In this document: in pieces, positions 12,552 through 26,000 of the stretch | Layout of the letters: each line of letters begins with the position of its first letter | How positions within the stretch are numbered: position 1 is the stretch's first letter | Source of the DNA: Numida meleagris | Lineage: Eukaryota; Chordata; Aves; Galliformes; Numididae | Assembly (NCBI RefSeq): GCF_002078875.1 | Contig: NC_034410.1 | Coordinates: forward strand, 103,838,822 to 103,902,821 | Length of the DNA stretch: 64,000 nt | Direction: 5' to 3' | Notes under the pieces: generated by a model | Told to the model about the DNA's origin: nothing | The model's input: the letters and a program-made list of their open reading frames with translations, nothing else | Database searches by the model: none | Program-made: the position numbers and the translations under genes

Positions 12552-12746
12552 NNNNNNNNNNNNNNNNNNNNNNNNNNNNNNNNNNNNNNNNNNNNNNNNN
12601 NNNNNNNNNNNNNNNNNNNNNNNNNNNNNNNNNNNNNNNNNNNNNNNNNNNNNNNNNNNNNNNNNNNNNNNNNNNNNNNNNNNNNNNNNNNNNNNNNNNN
12701 NNNNNNNNNNNNNNNNNNNNNNNNNNNNNNNNNNNNNNNNNNNNNN
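12552..12746. other. Assembly gap (195 N)
   Basis: Unsequenced run of 195 N. The right edge is a GAAAA microsatellite, so the missing sequence is probably more of the same array. Any open frame reading through it is an artefact. Confidence 0.99.
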
Positions 12747-12833
12747 AGAAAAGAAAAGAAAAGAAAAGAAAAGAAAAGAAAAGAAAAGAAAAGAAAAGAA
12801 AAAAAAGAAAAGAAAAGAAAAGAAAAGAAAAGA
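12747..12833. repeat. (GAAAA)n microsatellite
   Basis: Pentanucleotide array of purines only, about 17 units, with one interruption near 12800 where several A replace a G. It directly abuts the gap, so its true length is unknown. Confidence 0.97.
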
Positions 12834-13849
12834 TTAAAACAGTGTTAATCACTGTTCCATCCGAACTGAAGAAAAAACATCTATGGAGAAAAACAATACT
12901 GACTTGATATATACAGTGATATGATCCAAAACAGCTGCTAACATTCAGTTAGGAAGTTCAGGTTTTATAATAAAGAGTTCAATGAAAGCATCAGCTGAAA
13001 GAGTAGCTGCAGTCAGAGAAGCATATTGAATGTTAAGAATCCCTACAGAATCAACAAGAAAACTAGAAAACATAAATTCACGACATGAATACATCTTAAG
13101 TGTTTAAGGGAAGTCTGATCTCTCTAATTCAAGAAGGATGCAGAGCAAAAAGTGTGCTTAGAGAAAGATATCAAAGGTAAATTGGTATTATGGATTTAAG
13201 GCTTCCATGTAAGAAGATACTGCTGGACTACGACCTTCTAATTTGAAGGACAGATAGCTAAAGAAGGACATGATAGTATATTCATGGCAAGGCAAGTAAA
13301 AATGATTGTTGACTGTTTCTTATCCAGGAAGCTTCATATTATTATCATCACTGCATGACAAGTTTAAAATAAAATTTAAAAAATTGTGTCACTATTTCAC
13401 CCAACACTCCAGCTCTGTAATTCAGTGCCACAGGCTATTGTGAATAACAAGAGCTTACAGAAGTCTAGAAAGCAATTAGAGAAATTTGTAGTACAAACAT
13501 CAATAGTGAATGGCAGTGAAGGTTATCTATCACTTATGGAAGAGTATATCAAGGAAGCATTGATGCTGTGGCCACTTTCACAGATATGACATTAGGTTAG
13601 TTGAACCTTTGATGTGCACCAGTCAGAACTTCTGAATCCCATCCTAATGAAGGACATGTTATCCTACAAGGCTGTCAGCCTGCCTCATAGCACTGGGCAA
13701 CGCTGAGAGACATCAGCATTTTCATGACAGGCAGATATTTTGCAATGTGGTCTGCCTTTGAAAACTCAGTTGCAAAAATGCTGTGTAGGCTGCAATGTAC
13801 AAAAATCTCTGTGTCATAAAGTAGTGCTAGCTGCATTTCCAAAATGAAA

Positions 13850-14036
13850 AGAAGGTCAGCTATTGGAATAGACTCTCCAGGGCACCATACCTGCTGGAGA
13901 CCAAGAAACATTTGGACAAGGCTCTCAGACACAGGGTTTGATTTTGGGGTGGTTGTGTGCAGCCAGGATTTGAACTCAATGATCTTACTCAATGATCTTA
14001 GGTCCCTTCTAACTCAGGTTATTCTATGATTCCATG
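13850..14036 (+). mobile_element. CR1 3' fragment, sense orientation
   Basis: The + strand contains GGTCAGCTATTGGAATAG, then CATTTGGACAAGGCTCTCAG and AGGTCCCTTCTAACTCAGG, and ends ATTCTATGATTCCATG (14021-14036), the CR1 3' octamer pair. This corresponds to the last ~185 bp of a CR1 of the type whose 3' UTR includes 'tggactcgatgatc'. A 13-bp block, ACTCAATGATCTT, is tandemly duplicated at 13974-13986 and 13987-13999, which is not part of the family pattern. Confidence 0.85.
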
Positions 14037-14508
14037 TACCAGAAAGAGTACCTCAGGCAGTTGTTTTTTTTCACAACACAGAGACTTTAAGCACACAAGC
14101 TCTATTCTTTTCCAAACTAAAGCACAAGCTGTGCTCGAGGAGCTCAACTAATGTGCTGCAGCTGCTCACAAGTGACCAGTGCTTTAGACCAGGATAGAGC
14201 CTGTCTCAGGTTCCCAGACTTACAGATCTTGGGTCCTCAGTGCCACTGTTTCAATCTAAGAATGTGCTATCCTTTTGCCAATGGATATTGGACAGTCTGG
14301 AGCCTGCAGCTATTTTATCATCTTCTCACATTTTGCAAGAATAAAAACCTTTCTATTGTCTATAATGATATTTATCCCATGGATGCTTTCCTCAAGGGAA
14401 ACATGGAATATACTATGTCTCGAGTAATGGTAGAGAGAAGAGAGAGATCATATTTTCAATTTATTTAGAGACGTATATTTTTACTTTGTTCTGTGATCTT
14501 TCCTTTGT
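14037..14508. other. Unique sequence, no gene seen
   Basis: No gene or repeat was recognised. A 105-codon open frame at 14151-14468 has no recognisable domain and is probably chance. Confidence 0.55.
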
Positions 14509-15060
14509 TATAGAATTCACAGAACTGCAGGTTTTGGAAGGGACCTCAAGAGATCACTGAGTCCAAGCCCCTTGCTAGAGCAGGTTCCCTACAATGGATC
14601 ACACAGGTAGGTGTCCAGACAGGTCTTGAATAGCTCCATAGAAGTAGACTCCACATCCTTTCTGGGCAACCTGTTCCAGTGCTCCATCACCTTTACTATA
14701 AAGGTTTTCTGCATGTTAGTACAGAACTTTCTGTGTTCAGAGTTTAGGCTACTCCTCCTTGTCCTATTGCTACACACCACCAAGAAAAGCCTGGACTCAT
14801 CCATTTGCCTCCCACCTCCCTTTAGATACTTACAAACATTTATCAGATTCTCTCTCAGTCTTTTTTTTTTCACCAGGATGAACAGACCCAGGTTACTCAG
14901 CCTTTCCTCATAAGAGAGGCACTCCAGGCCCTTTATCATCTTTGTGGCCCTCCGCTGGACTCCTTCTAGGACATCTCTGTCTTTTTTGAACGGGGGAGCC
15001 CAGAACTGGACAAAATATTCTAAATGTGGCCTCACCAGGGCAGATTTCTTATACCTTATT
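14509..15060 (-). mobile_element. CR1 LINE, 5'-truncated, 0.55 kb
   Basis: Antisense CR1. The 3' end is degenerate (ATAGAATTCACAGAA near 14510, then TTTTGGAAGGGACCTCAAG). Coding sequence follows up to about 15060, where similarity to the RT C-terminal domain stops just upstream of the [10 protein letters not shown] block. It is an older and more diverged subfamily than the copy at 1 kb. Confidence 0.9.
14589..15060 (-). pseudogene. CR1 ORF2 C-terminal remnant
   Basis: One open frame of about 157 codons covers the extreme C-terminus of CR1 ORF2: [49 protein letters not shown], then VMEHWNRLPRKDVES and LFKTCLDTYLCDPL before the stop. It lies downstream of all RT catalytic motifs, so no activity could be encoded. 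An extra lysine run (VKKKRL) comes from a T-rich tract at about 14861-14870 on the + strand. Confidence 0.9.
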
Positions 15061-16442
15061 CCTTCTTCCACCTACTCTCTTTTGGTAGTACCAAAATGTG
15101 AAAGGCAGTTTCTGGTATAATCTTAGAATACCTGGCTATGGGTGATTTTGAATTTCTACAACTAGTCTTTGTAAATCAAATGACCAAGTTGTTTACTTTT
15201 AGGTATAAAATAACATCAAAAGGCCCAAACTAAATAGATGCTTCAGTTTCTTGGACGTACTGAATCTCAAAGAAGTGTATGGAACTTTCTTTTCACCAAA
15301 ACAATCATATTAAAAAGAAAAGAATATTCTTATTTGCAGACTGGTTAATTCTGTGCTTCAGATGTACAATTAATTGTATAAAAAGACTATTCACTTCTTC
15401 CTATACCAGTAGCTTCAGATCTTTGTTTAATTGAATCAACTTGTCTGAGCTTTGAATGCACTGTCAAAGAAAATCACAGCCACAGGGATTCAAAATACCG
15501 TTAGAGTATTATCAACAGTAGCAAATAATATGAACTTGAAAGAACAATGAAATGAAAACTGACCTTTTCTCTGGAGCTATCATGTACATTTACAGAGCAA
15601 ACTGATGGTGTTTTTCCTTAATGTTATTGTCGTTTTCTGCATCAATGTTAGAAATTCAATATGACTTCAACCAGACTCTCTGATCTGAGACTGTAACATA
15701 TAAAGCTTCATAACAGCAGTTAGCAACGCAGACGTGCATGCATATCTTTGACTATTGTCCTTAGCAACCTGAATGAAAATGTTTCTTTATGTTATATCTT
15801 TTGAGACTAGACACTGGAAAAGTGGATATTAAAAGGTCTAGATATTAAACTTAGTAATGATGGGAAAGCTATTTGAGTCACAAATGTGACTCACACAGCT
15901 TTGTGTTGGTGTGTTTCAGCTTGGTGTGTTTTTGCCTGCGCTCCACATGACCAGAAAGAGTGGGCTCAGGGTGGAGCCACACTGGGCTCATGTAAGGACC
16001 AGCCACTGGAGGGAGAATATCTCACAGACATAGGCTGCTTCCTGAATTCTTGTGCTGGAGTGCTGCATTGTTAGAGAGTTGCATTTTTAGAGACTACCTT
16101 CACCAGTTTTGTGAGTTCAGCTCTTTTTTCTGCTGTATGTGACTATTGGCCTACCTGTGAATACTTTATTATCAAGAACCTGTCAGATGCAATTTTGTTT
16201 CTTCATAAGCAGAACAATTCTCCATAAAAAATCCAAATAAATAAATAAAAATCTAGGGTTTTCAGAATAGTTGTACTATCTGATTCCAACTGACAAGTTG
16301 CAGAAGTAATCCGGGGATTTTTTCAATCTTCCAGGCTAGTTTTTTTTTTTTTTTAAATGATATTCTGAAATTTCTCATGTTGAGAGCAGGAAAGAACTAC
16401 AGTCTGTGTACGAAGGTCTCTCCAGCTAGGAAAAGAAGCTAA
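15061..16442. other. Unique sequence, no gene seen
   Basis: No gene or repeat family was recognised. The segment 15890-16075 is richer in G+C than its surroundings but shows no motif I can name. Confidence 0.55.
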
Positions 16443-16505
16443 CATAGAATGGCTTGGGTTGGAAGGGACCTCAGTAATCCTGAAGTTCTAACCCCTACAG
16501 TTATC
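16443..16505 (-). mobile_element. Short CR1 3'-end remnant
   Basis: CATAGAATGGCTTGGGTTGG followed by AAGGGACCTCAGTAATCCTG is the reverse-complement 3' tail of CR1, the same start seen in the 41-kb copy. Similarity fades after about 60 bp. Confidence 0.8.
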
Positions 16506-19500
16506 CAGAGGTCTAATCAACTGCAATTGCTAAACTTCAAAAGAGAAAACAGAAAATGTTATTTACAATGCAAAAATTCTTCTCTACTCTTGTAGGTCCC
16601 CGCTTTACTATTGCTCCTTTGTATGTAGTTTTTTCTTCTGGTCTGTATCACTAGTATAGGTGATGTAAAAGGTTATAAGTCTTTAATCTGGAAGACTTAT
16701 ATCTGGAAGATATTTGGAAGACTCGTTAACTTCAGCCAAAGGAGTGACCTCTTACAAACCTCAGTACTTCAGAGCATCTCATTTCCATCTGGTTACATAC
16801 AAAACACTGATTTCAGTATTAGTGGCCACAACTTATCTTTTCTGAAGGCATTATAAGATTTAATAAATTGTGCTCAACACACCTTGTGGATAAGCACCAA
16901 GTGGTGAAATTTATAGCAGCCCAAACATTGAAAAGAAGTATGTAATAAAGCTACTAAATAAACTGCAGTTTTCTTTCTCAAAGCAAATCATTAAAATGAT
17001 TGTACAGAATATTCTTCAAGTACTAATTTTTCAAATGGCAAATGTTTTCAGTTCTTTTTGTTTAATGAAGCGTATTTATACTTTTATCCATTTTTGGGAA
17101 AATTGCTCGGCAATATCACAGAACAAATATATTTAGTTTAGAAACTCTGATACATTGGAGTTTAGTTAATAGCTCTGTTTTTATCTCCCAAAAGACAGCT
17201 AGAAAGGTAATTATAACATGCAAATTAGTTTCCATTGGGATGCAAATTAAAAATTATATACTGAAGTACAACATCTAGTACTGCAACCTATGCTTAGTAT
17301 TTCTACAGGTAGAGTAAATTCCAACAGAGACTCTACTCCTTGATTTATGTGGTTTAGGTTAATTTCTCCAAAGTATAATTTCTGTGCTTCACTTTTCACT
17401 CCTATGTATTTTTCTTCTTCAGATTCAAATTTTCGAAAGTTTCTCAGTTCACTTGTTTAAACTATTTTCATTTAGAAATCTCTCAGTGTTTGGACTGTTC
17501 TTTAAGTCTTTGTCTTTGATGAAATGGTTGTCACAGCCTTTAAAGTCTCTCTAATTAATGTAAAAAATGCCAAATCAAAACACAAGTCAGCCGGATTAAA
17601 ACATTTGCAGTACATTTTAATTATAGTTTGTGTAGAGCTTTTTCTTAAGACTATTTTCAATCCTGCTTTTATGAAAGATTAGGAAACAAGGACACAAGGC
17701 ACTGCCAGAGAGAGAAAAGGACACCTGACCCAATAAGCTATTCCCTTTAAGTTTATCTCACACCTATTTTCTTGCTTAGTAACTATATCCTTTGATTCCC
17801 TTCCTGCTCAGACAAGCAGAGTTCTCTTAAATTCATTGGAGCTATTTGCTTTGATGGCTTTACTTGGCAACTGCATTAAGTGAAATTCTCCACTTGAACT
17901 CTTTGTGTGCTATATCTCTGCATTTTAATTGTGGTCTCTAATGTCTGGATCATTCATATGGTGGATATTTTGTCTTACCTTTGCTAACATTCCCCTCTCA
18001 TAATTCTGTACATCAGTTAGGTCATCTCAAGTGCTTCCCATTTGTCTTAATTTCTAAAAATGAATTTTATTAAAATAGTTTAAAATCTCTTTCAGTCAAA
18101 TTGCTTATAACATGCTCCAAGCTGATGAAAACCTAACCTAAAATTCAAAACAATGTGGTAGAAAAGATCAACTAACACTGCCTACTGAAGTGATTCTCCT
18201 TCAACTTGTCTTTTGGAAACAAATTCTTTGACTTTCTAAGCTCAAAGCATCCTGTACCTACCTAAATATTCTATTGCTGTTTAACCTGAAGTACTTAACA
18301 GCCTGTTATTTTCAGTCAAATCTGATGTTTTAGGTTCTCTCTGCACATAAAATTATGCAGTTAAATTGAAACCACTCTTGATCACATCATCTGTGCTACA
18401 GTAAAGGAAAGGATCAGATTAAAAAAGAAAAAAAAACAACAAGAACAAAAAACAATTGAGGACATTTTTAAAAAGTTCATACAGGTTGAAAGTAGATTTC
18501 AAGGCAAGTGTGGTTTCTAAGCCAACAGATTCTGTAGTCTTCAAATTCTGTCAGTACATGGCAGTTTTACTCCACCTATACAATGCATGAGCAGCTAGTG
18601 CTTAAGCCTGAAAGGTTTTCTGTATCACAGTGTAAGTGCATTCTGCAGTATACCCCATGGTCTTCAAGCTGCAGCTGCCAGGAACCACTTACAAGTGCAT
18701 CCCAAGCCTGTGCTTGCTTACAAGCGAGAGCAAAGTGAAGGTCTCATCCAAATGGAGTGCTGTTCTGCAGCTGCAAAGAGTGCTACGGGATTCTGTACTT
18801 TGAGTGTGCACAAAAACCAAAAGAGCAGCTCGTCGTAGTCTGGGAAATTACAAGGACACAGCTTGGTGCTCAATAAGTGTGGTCAGACAATAAAAAGAGT
18901 TGTTAGAAAAACAAATTCCTGCTCATTTTCGTCACTGTTTGTAAAGTATCTAGAGAGAACAGAACAGTCAAAACCTCAGTACATTTATCAAGTGGTGGGG
19001 AGGTCCTCATTCTGGTTCTGTTTTCCAGGACAGCAACCATATTTTATAAAAGGTACTTCCCAAATAAAATGAGTATGTTGCAAGACTGAAAGGGGAGGAA
19101 TTGCTCCAACTTGTCTCACACTAACTGAATATCCCAGTGACTAGACTATTAAATAGAAAAAGACCAATCATGTTTTAAAAGGCAAGAGTGATTCCTAATC
19201 TGCTCACTAAGGGAAAACCCCATGCTACTACAGCCTTCAATTAAGGATTTCTAGCTAAGGATGCCATGTGGTTCTCCTAACAACAGGCGCTCTCCAAGCC
19301 TGGATTCTTAGGTTGAAATCATCCCTATGGTTTTCCTGAAGTTCAGATCTTCCTAATAATCTGCTTGTGCCTATATGTAGGCACCTGAGGTATGCAAGTT
19401 AGCAGTACAGACATCCTAGGTTTTTCTACATATTCAGAGGGGGAGGTAGGCAGCTCCTAAGGATGATTCATATTTTCAAACACAGAACTCAACAGCAACC

Positions 19501-19747
19501 ACCCTGTAGAAGCTTTGCTGTAAATTATTGTTGAAAATATTTACAACAAAGCTTCGGAACCTATGAATTCTTGCATATGCCTTATTCACAGAACCAGACA
19601 AGTCATGCAAATATTATCTTCCTTGTAACCCCTTCCCTACTTTCGATTTAATGGAAAGAAAATATGAATGTCAAAAGCTGTAGCTCCCTGGCTGATATGC
19701 TAGATCCTTCCCATACATCCAGTTAGGCAGATCGGGAATGTTAAAGT
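16506..19747. other. Unique AT-rich DNA, no gene seen
   Basis: No gene or repeat family was recognised. Open frames are under 70 codons. The segment 18600-18860 is locally richer in G+C, without a recognisable domain. Confidence 0.6.
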
Positions 19748-19754
19748 ACTTGCA

Positions 19755-20010
19755 TTTGTGGTGGGTTGGCCCTGCCACACAGCCACTGGCTCACTCCCTC
19801 TGACAGTGGCAAGGGGGAGAAAATAGAAAAACAAGAGCAAGAAAAATGGTGGATCAAAATAAGGATGGAGTAATCACTCGCCAGTAGCTGCTGTGGACAA
19901 GACAGTCTTAACTTCAGGAATTTCATTCAGATTTAATTTAATTACTGACTTGAGTCAGTATCAATCAATCAAACAAAAAAGCATTTAAAAACCTGTAGGG
20001 AAAAAAAGAA
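19755..20010 (-). mobile_element. Decayed LTR-element fragment (probable)
   Basis: The blocks GTGGGTTGGCCCTGCCA, TCACTCCCTCTGACAG, AATAAGGATGGAGTAATCAC and GGACAAGACAGTCTTAACTT occur in the same order and spacing as a widespread avian endogenous-retrovirus repeat remembered as 'gtgggttgaccctggctgg ... gataaggacagggagatcac'. The match is from memory and diverged, both boundaries are unclear, and no target duplication is visible. The orientation is uncertain and is given as the one in which I believe the element would be transcribed. Confidence 0.45.
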
Positions 20011-23000
20011 AAACCCTCAACTTTCTCAAGATCACCTCCATGTAGTGCATTCTGAATTAAGCTTATCTACTGGAGCTGCTGTTTAGCTCACTAAACTTTT
20101 GGGTTCTGTGCCTAGGTCAGGTGGAATGGATGAGTCCTGCAGCCCCTAACTCTTGTATCCCAAGAAGTAAGTTACATTCGCTCCTCAGAGGCTATGCAGT
20201 AGGCTGTGGCATTTACATACAGTATCAAACGAAAAATCATACCCTAAAAGCAAAATTAGCAGAACATTTATAAACAAGTAACAGTGACCTTCCCCAGAAT
20301 AATTAGTCTCTTTGGTTTGACTTCTAGTGCTTTTTTTTCCCCTATAATCATGATTTTAATATGCCCTATTTTGTTGTTTTTGATAATTTTTAAACTATCT
20401 GTTTATTACTTATGTAGTAACCTTTGCATTGTTGTTCTACAATACTGACGTCTAATGTAATTTCCACTCTTTGGATGGATAGTAACTAGAAAAATATGCA
20501 AATATTCTGCAATCTCTTAACCATGAGGTTAGTTTTTATTCCTAATTTTTATTTTTAATTTTTGACTGGTTCTTACAATCAGCTTTTTGGCAACCAAACA
20601 TGATATTAATCAATATTTCTATGGGACATTTATTATTCCTTAAACATTTCAGATTTTCTTATTAATTAAAACTATTTAGTGGCTAGCCAAGGAGTTTTAT
20701 CTTTATAGCTTTTTTTTTATAAAAAAAAAAAAAATCAGATGCTAAAATATTGAATATCTTTTCTGCAACACACATGCTTGTTCTTTGTTTTCAACTACAT
20801 CTGTTGGTCTACTAAAAGTAGTTTGTGATTCTTTTCTGAAATGGAATCAATATTAAATGACATAGATAAAGAATCATGGTAAAGTATTTGGCTATCATAA
20901 GAGAGCATGTAATTACCCATTGGTGCTTTCCCAAAACCAGACATTAAACTGGTGAGGGAAAAGCTTAATCCTCTTAAAAAACAGCTTAATCATTTGATAA
21001 TCTCTGTAGTTCTGGGAGCAAAGGAAGGCATAAGCAGAGCTGATTCCTCTGTTTCAGGCAGAGCTGTTCACTCCTGTGTCTTGGGGAATACGAAAAGTTC
21101 AAGGAAGTTAATGTTTTCTCCCATCTCATCGTACCTCTCCATATTAATGGAGAATATTCTTTCTCCGTGGCCATAACTGATGGGAGAGCTCTGACTCTAA
21201 ATTTTCTTCTTCTGCTTCTCTTAACAAGGAAATTTCTCCTTTTAGCTGCGCTTCTGAAAGCGTTAAATTGCTCTGCTGAGGTCCAGGTTGAGTGGGCAGG
21301 AAGAAAATCACTGGCTTCAATCAGCAGCGACCGAGCTATAGTCCAAGAAGCACTTATGAAAGAACTGACAGAGGCACCACCAAGACTGCAGCATTTAATG
21401 CAACTACTTTAGCACTCACTACAAAGCCTGATTTTAAAAATAAATAGTAAAATACACAACAAGGACTCAGGAAAAGCCTGGATGCTTGTGCTGGTGAGAG
21501 CCTTGAGCTCACAGACAGGCTCTCGGTGTCTCAGCCTTCCTGTAACCAGCTTGGGTTTGGATCAGGTCTCTGTGAAAACAATAAAGTTATGGCAACAAGC
21601 TCATCTGGGACCTGTTCACTACTCTTTGGCTTGGACTCCACATTTAAGCTCTGGCCCTTAGTTTGCTACGTGTAGCAGCTAATTGTGACCTCTACTTGAA
21701 GGCTTAGCTTCATCTCTCAACCAGCTCTGCTCTTTTATTGGACACCATGGGGTCTGCAACCCTTGCTGTGGAGGTTGCGGCCTGTACACCTTGCTGGCTC
21801 CCAACTTGTTGCCTGCTACAGAGCAGCCTGCTCATACTGTTCCCTCTCCATGTGCCTAAGATGAATTCACTAACCCACATCCCTGCACACATTTTGTGTT
21901 GTTCAAGGGAGAGTTTTTGTTGCTTTTATCATTTAAAAAAAATAAGTAAAAAAGAAATAGACTCTTGGCACTTCCAATGGTATTTAAGTGCCAGACAGAT
22001 GTGGAACTCCAACCAAGTTCATTGTTTTCCATTTCTTTTTTTTATCCAGCCCCTGCTGTTTTTCTGCAGTTGAGCTGGAGGGCCCAGATTCCACTGCTGC
22101 TCTAAGTACCTCTGTAAAATGCAAGTTTGAGGGAAAAGCTACAGATGCACCACCTCCTCTCATTGTTTCAGGGACTTTGCTATTCCCAGGACCAGAGGCT
22201 TTTGGATTGTACCTTGCCGTTCCTTGCACTGCCTTTTATTGCTCCCAGGCTAGACAACACTGAAAAGAAAAGTAATTTGGAGGTTTTGTTGCAATATGGA
22301 TTTTAATGATTTCTCAAATATTTTTTGGCCCCTCTCTTCATATCCCTTCTCTTCATATGCTTCATGCTTTAAAAAGGAAGCTTCTTCCTTCCCAAAAATA
22401 AACCAAGAGGAAAATATCTGTTCATGTGAACACAAAAAAAAGCCCTGAAAATCTTAAGCTTGATCCCAATTACCCTCTATTTCTTCCCACAATGTTTTCA
22501 CATTCCTCAGCAAAAGAACCACATTATTTGTTCTGTAAAAATAGGACTTGTAATACCTCATACTATCTTGCTTTTAATTTCCCCCATTAAGTAACCTACC
22601 TGCAGTCTAATGCACAAAATGCTTATTTTCAACCATTCTAAACAGGAAAATCAGCAACAAAGGCCCCATCAAATTTATTGGAAATGTGGGGATCAGCAGT
22701 TCGATTCAGAGGTTGTTCTTATTATTTGGATGATAGATTGAACAACTGGGAAAGTTAACAGTTAATTTGATAAAGAAAAACACATTTCATTTTGTGTATA
22801 AAGCTATTTATAAATCACCTATTCAGGGAACAGAAATAATGCCATGTAATTTAGGGGACAAATTATGTAGTATAAGTAATGAATGTTCTCAATGATCTTT
22901 TCATGGATGAATTATAAGTCAAATTTATTGACACAAGATTGAAGAACTGTAAATAGACATATTTATGATATTCAGAACCTGTACTTGGGTAGTTTGCAAG

Positions 23001-26000
23001 GTGAAGGAAGTTAAATTGTTGTGCAGATTCTATTATTCTGAACATATGAATAACTTATACACATAGCCATTCAGCTGATCAACTCTACATATGGAAATTC
23101 ACTTTTATTCCATGTTCAGTAGTTTCATACAAACTGTGGAAGAAATAGTAAACTTCTCTGAGTCAGCTCAGAAAATTGATGCATCGCAGCTAATTCAAAT
23201 CCCTTCAGTCTTGTAGGTGCCCTAAATCTCTTCGTTTCTCCCAAGAGTTGCCTGTGTTAACACCCAAATACATGGAACTGACATAAAATAGTGTTCTAAG
23301 AAAGTAGATTCCATGTGTTTGGAATTTTCTATGTAAAACTCGACACAGATGAATCACTAGTGTTTTGAGTGTTTACACTGATATATAATACTCATTTCTG
23401 AGTACTTGAGGTTTGAAGGACAAAGCAGGGCCTGTACTGTGCTAGGTAATGTCTAAACACTAGACAAAAGAGGGCCCCAGTCTATTACTATTTGTAATCT
23501 AAGTAAAAGTAGACTAATTCCAGCTTGCAGAACGACAGTGAGATTTAATGTCATGTAAAACAAATTGTCTGAGATTTCAATTTTTCTGTCATATTTATTA
23601 TTTACAATCTACATTCCTTTGTGTCGCTAACATTTCCAGCACAGAATTAGTTTCAGAAATACTTGAAGAAATACAAGGCAAGCCTCGCTGGAGGCAGCAC
23701 GATGTTTCTTATTCACAGGGCTGGCCACAAAAAAAGTGTGAAGTAGAGCTGCACAACAGGCCCTTGGTTTGCAAAGTTCACATAAATATTTTCTCAAAAC
23801 AAGTTGTTGCATCTGAGAGGGTAGGTGCCAAGTCGCACTGATATCCAGACAAATATTTACCAAAACTCTGTAACACATAGCTACTAAGGAAATATTTATG
23901 TAACCTCTCTGACGGAATCCACTAAAGCCTGTATCTCTGCTTTCTACTTCCTGCAGGGTAGGAAGATAATGTTACAGTTACAAAGAACTCCTTTGTTTCA
24001 CTACTTTGGTCTGCCTGAAGCCCTAATGAAAATCTGAAAAAATCTATTCTCAAGGGTATTATTGACTGAGACAAAAAGACCATGATGACTTCAGCTAAAT
24101 GTGACAATTCTCCATCACTATCCCTGTTTGAACTGCTGCATCACGCATTGTGAGGGTCGATGGTTGTGTCTTTTCTGTTCATTTATTTTCAGAAAAAAAA
24201 TTAATTGGACACTAATTTTAAAAATAAGACAGACCTCAGACATCATTTCTTATAGAGGGGATAGGCTTTCAGCTCCAGTATGATATGACCACGGTGATCT
24301 CTCTCTGGACTCCCTCTCCAGACTGGGATTTGGTGAGGTGCAACTGTCACAGCTAGTGGAGTTAATCTTTTACCTTTCAACACAAATTGCATTTTCTTAC
24401 AGTCAAGAAATGCATTCTTATCAAGCAGTAAGCTGTCTTTCCAGGCAAACAAGAAAAAGTTAAGAAAAGATTGCTTGTCTTTCTTATGGGCAAAGCAGGC
24501 AAAGTGGCTTTGATTAAGAACAATTTTTTTCTTTCCTGCCTTTCTTGAACTGATAAAAAGCAAAAATGTGAGCACTGCAGTTAAGATTGAATATGAACTC
24601 ACATACAACCTCTTAAGAAGTAATAAGAAGTAGCCTTGATGGCATCCATGTCCTCCAGAGACACCATTTGACCTGCTTTAGCTGTGAATTTTGAATCCAA
24701 TTTAGGCATATATCAAGAAGATCTACCTCAAATTGTGGCTGTAGCATATTATTTTGTGAAATTCCAATATACTGATAAAATAAAAGCGATGAAGAAAGTA
24801 AACAATGGCTTTTAATACAGTTTTTCTTAGGCTATTATCAAAGCTTGCCATTTTAATAGTGTGGTTACAATAACTTCTGCACACAAGCATGTTTTTTTTA
24901 TATTGCAAATCTGCTAGGCCTTTTCACACTATCTTTTCTAAAATAGGAGGAAACTGTAGGTCTTTTATTCAAAATCTTTCCTATTCACTGATGTAATCTG
25001 ATGATGATGTGGAAATGAAATATAAGAGGATACATTTTGGAGTTTGATGTCACAGAATCCCTCTCACTCTCACAACAATATCAAGCTGTTGAAAATTGTG
25101 ACAGATAGTTAATCCCACTTAATTAATACTGCATCATTTGGTTTTCAAATGTCAAGTATACATATGTACAGTGGCATAGATTAAGTTAAACTCAAAGCCT
25201 CACTTTGCACAACTAAAACTTAATTCAGTTTTTAGGACTTTCACTTAGAAATGTTTTATTTATTTATTTATCTGCTTTCCAGGATATAATCTATTGTGAT
25301 TATGTGTTGGCTGCAGTTGACATGATCCTATCTTTTCTTTAGGTTACAGATACTGTCTTCTGGAAATAAAATTTCCTTTTACTTAAGAGCTCCAAACAAT
25401 AAATACTTAAGATTTTATCCCAAGTGAACTGATCTTTAGTTTTAATTTTTTGCTTATAATAAGTGAGAGTTTCTCTGATTTTCATATAATTTCATTTTCT
25501 CTTCAGTACTATTACGCTCTGTGAACACAGGGGAATTATTTTGTTGTCTTCACAGTTATTAAGCAGAGAAATAGTTTATATTGCATCACATTTCTGCATA
25601 TGTATAAATCTGGTTATGGATGGATGCTTTGTAAAAATTATCCTGTCTCTCATCTTTCTTATCAGATATCCCGTTTCTCCACAGGGACAGGCTTCTCTAG
25701 TTTCTTTCTGTGAACTCTTTCTTTCAGTACATCATCTAAATAATGTTCACCTGTCATCAAATGTTGGTTCTGTTTCCCTTTAAAGCAAATATAGTAAAAT
25801 ACATCCCAAGTTTATTTTGCCATTTCAATCCATGAAGCATGGGTTAGAGAATTCATCATTGTAAGTTATCGATACTAGCAACATCGGTTTTGGATTTTTT
25901 TTCATTAAGCACTCAAAATAAGCTGCTCACTGCTGTTCATGTTCTCCAAGTATTCCTTAAGTTATTGTACACACTGAGAATGCACCCCTTAAGTCCACGC

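Larger units (their letters stand above)
11986..13849. other. Unique AT-rich DNA with a gap and microsatellite
   Basis: Apart from the sequence gap and GAAAA array described separately, no gene or repeat family was recognised. Confidence 0.55.

Noticed and set aside
12490..12907. Lysine/glutamate-rich and phenylalanine-rich frames around 12.5-12.9 kb
   Set aside because: They are translations of the GAAAA array and of N bases. The same applies to frames across the gaps at 52 kb and 61 kb.
21167..21412. Secreted protein with a leucine-rich signal peptide
   Set aside because: The hydrophobic start is encoded by a TTCTTCTGCTTCTC tract. There is no family similarity, and the following residues look random.
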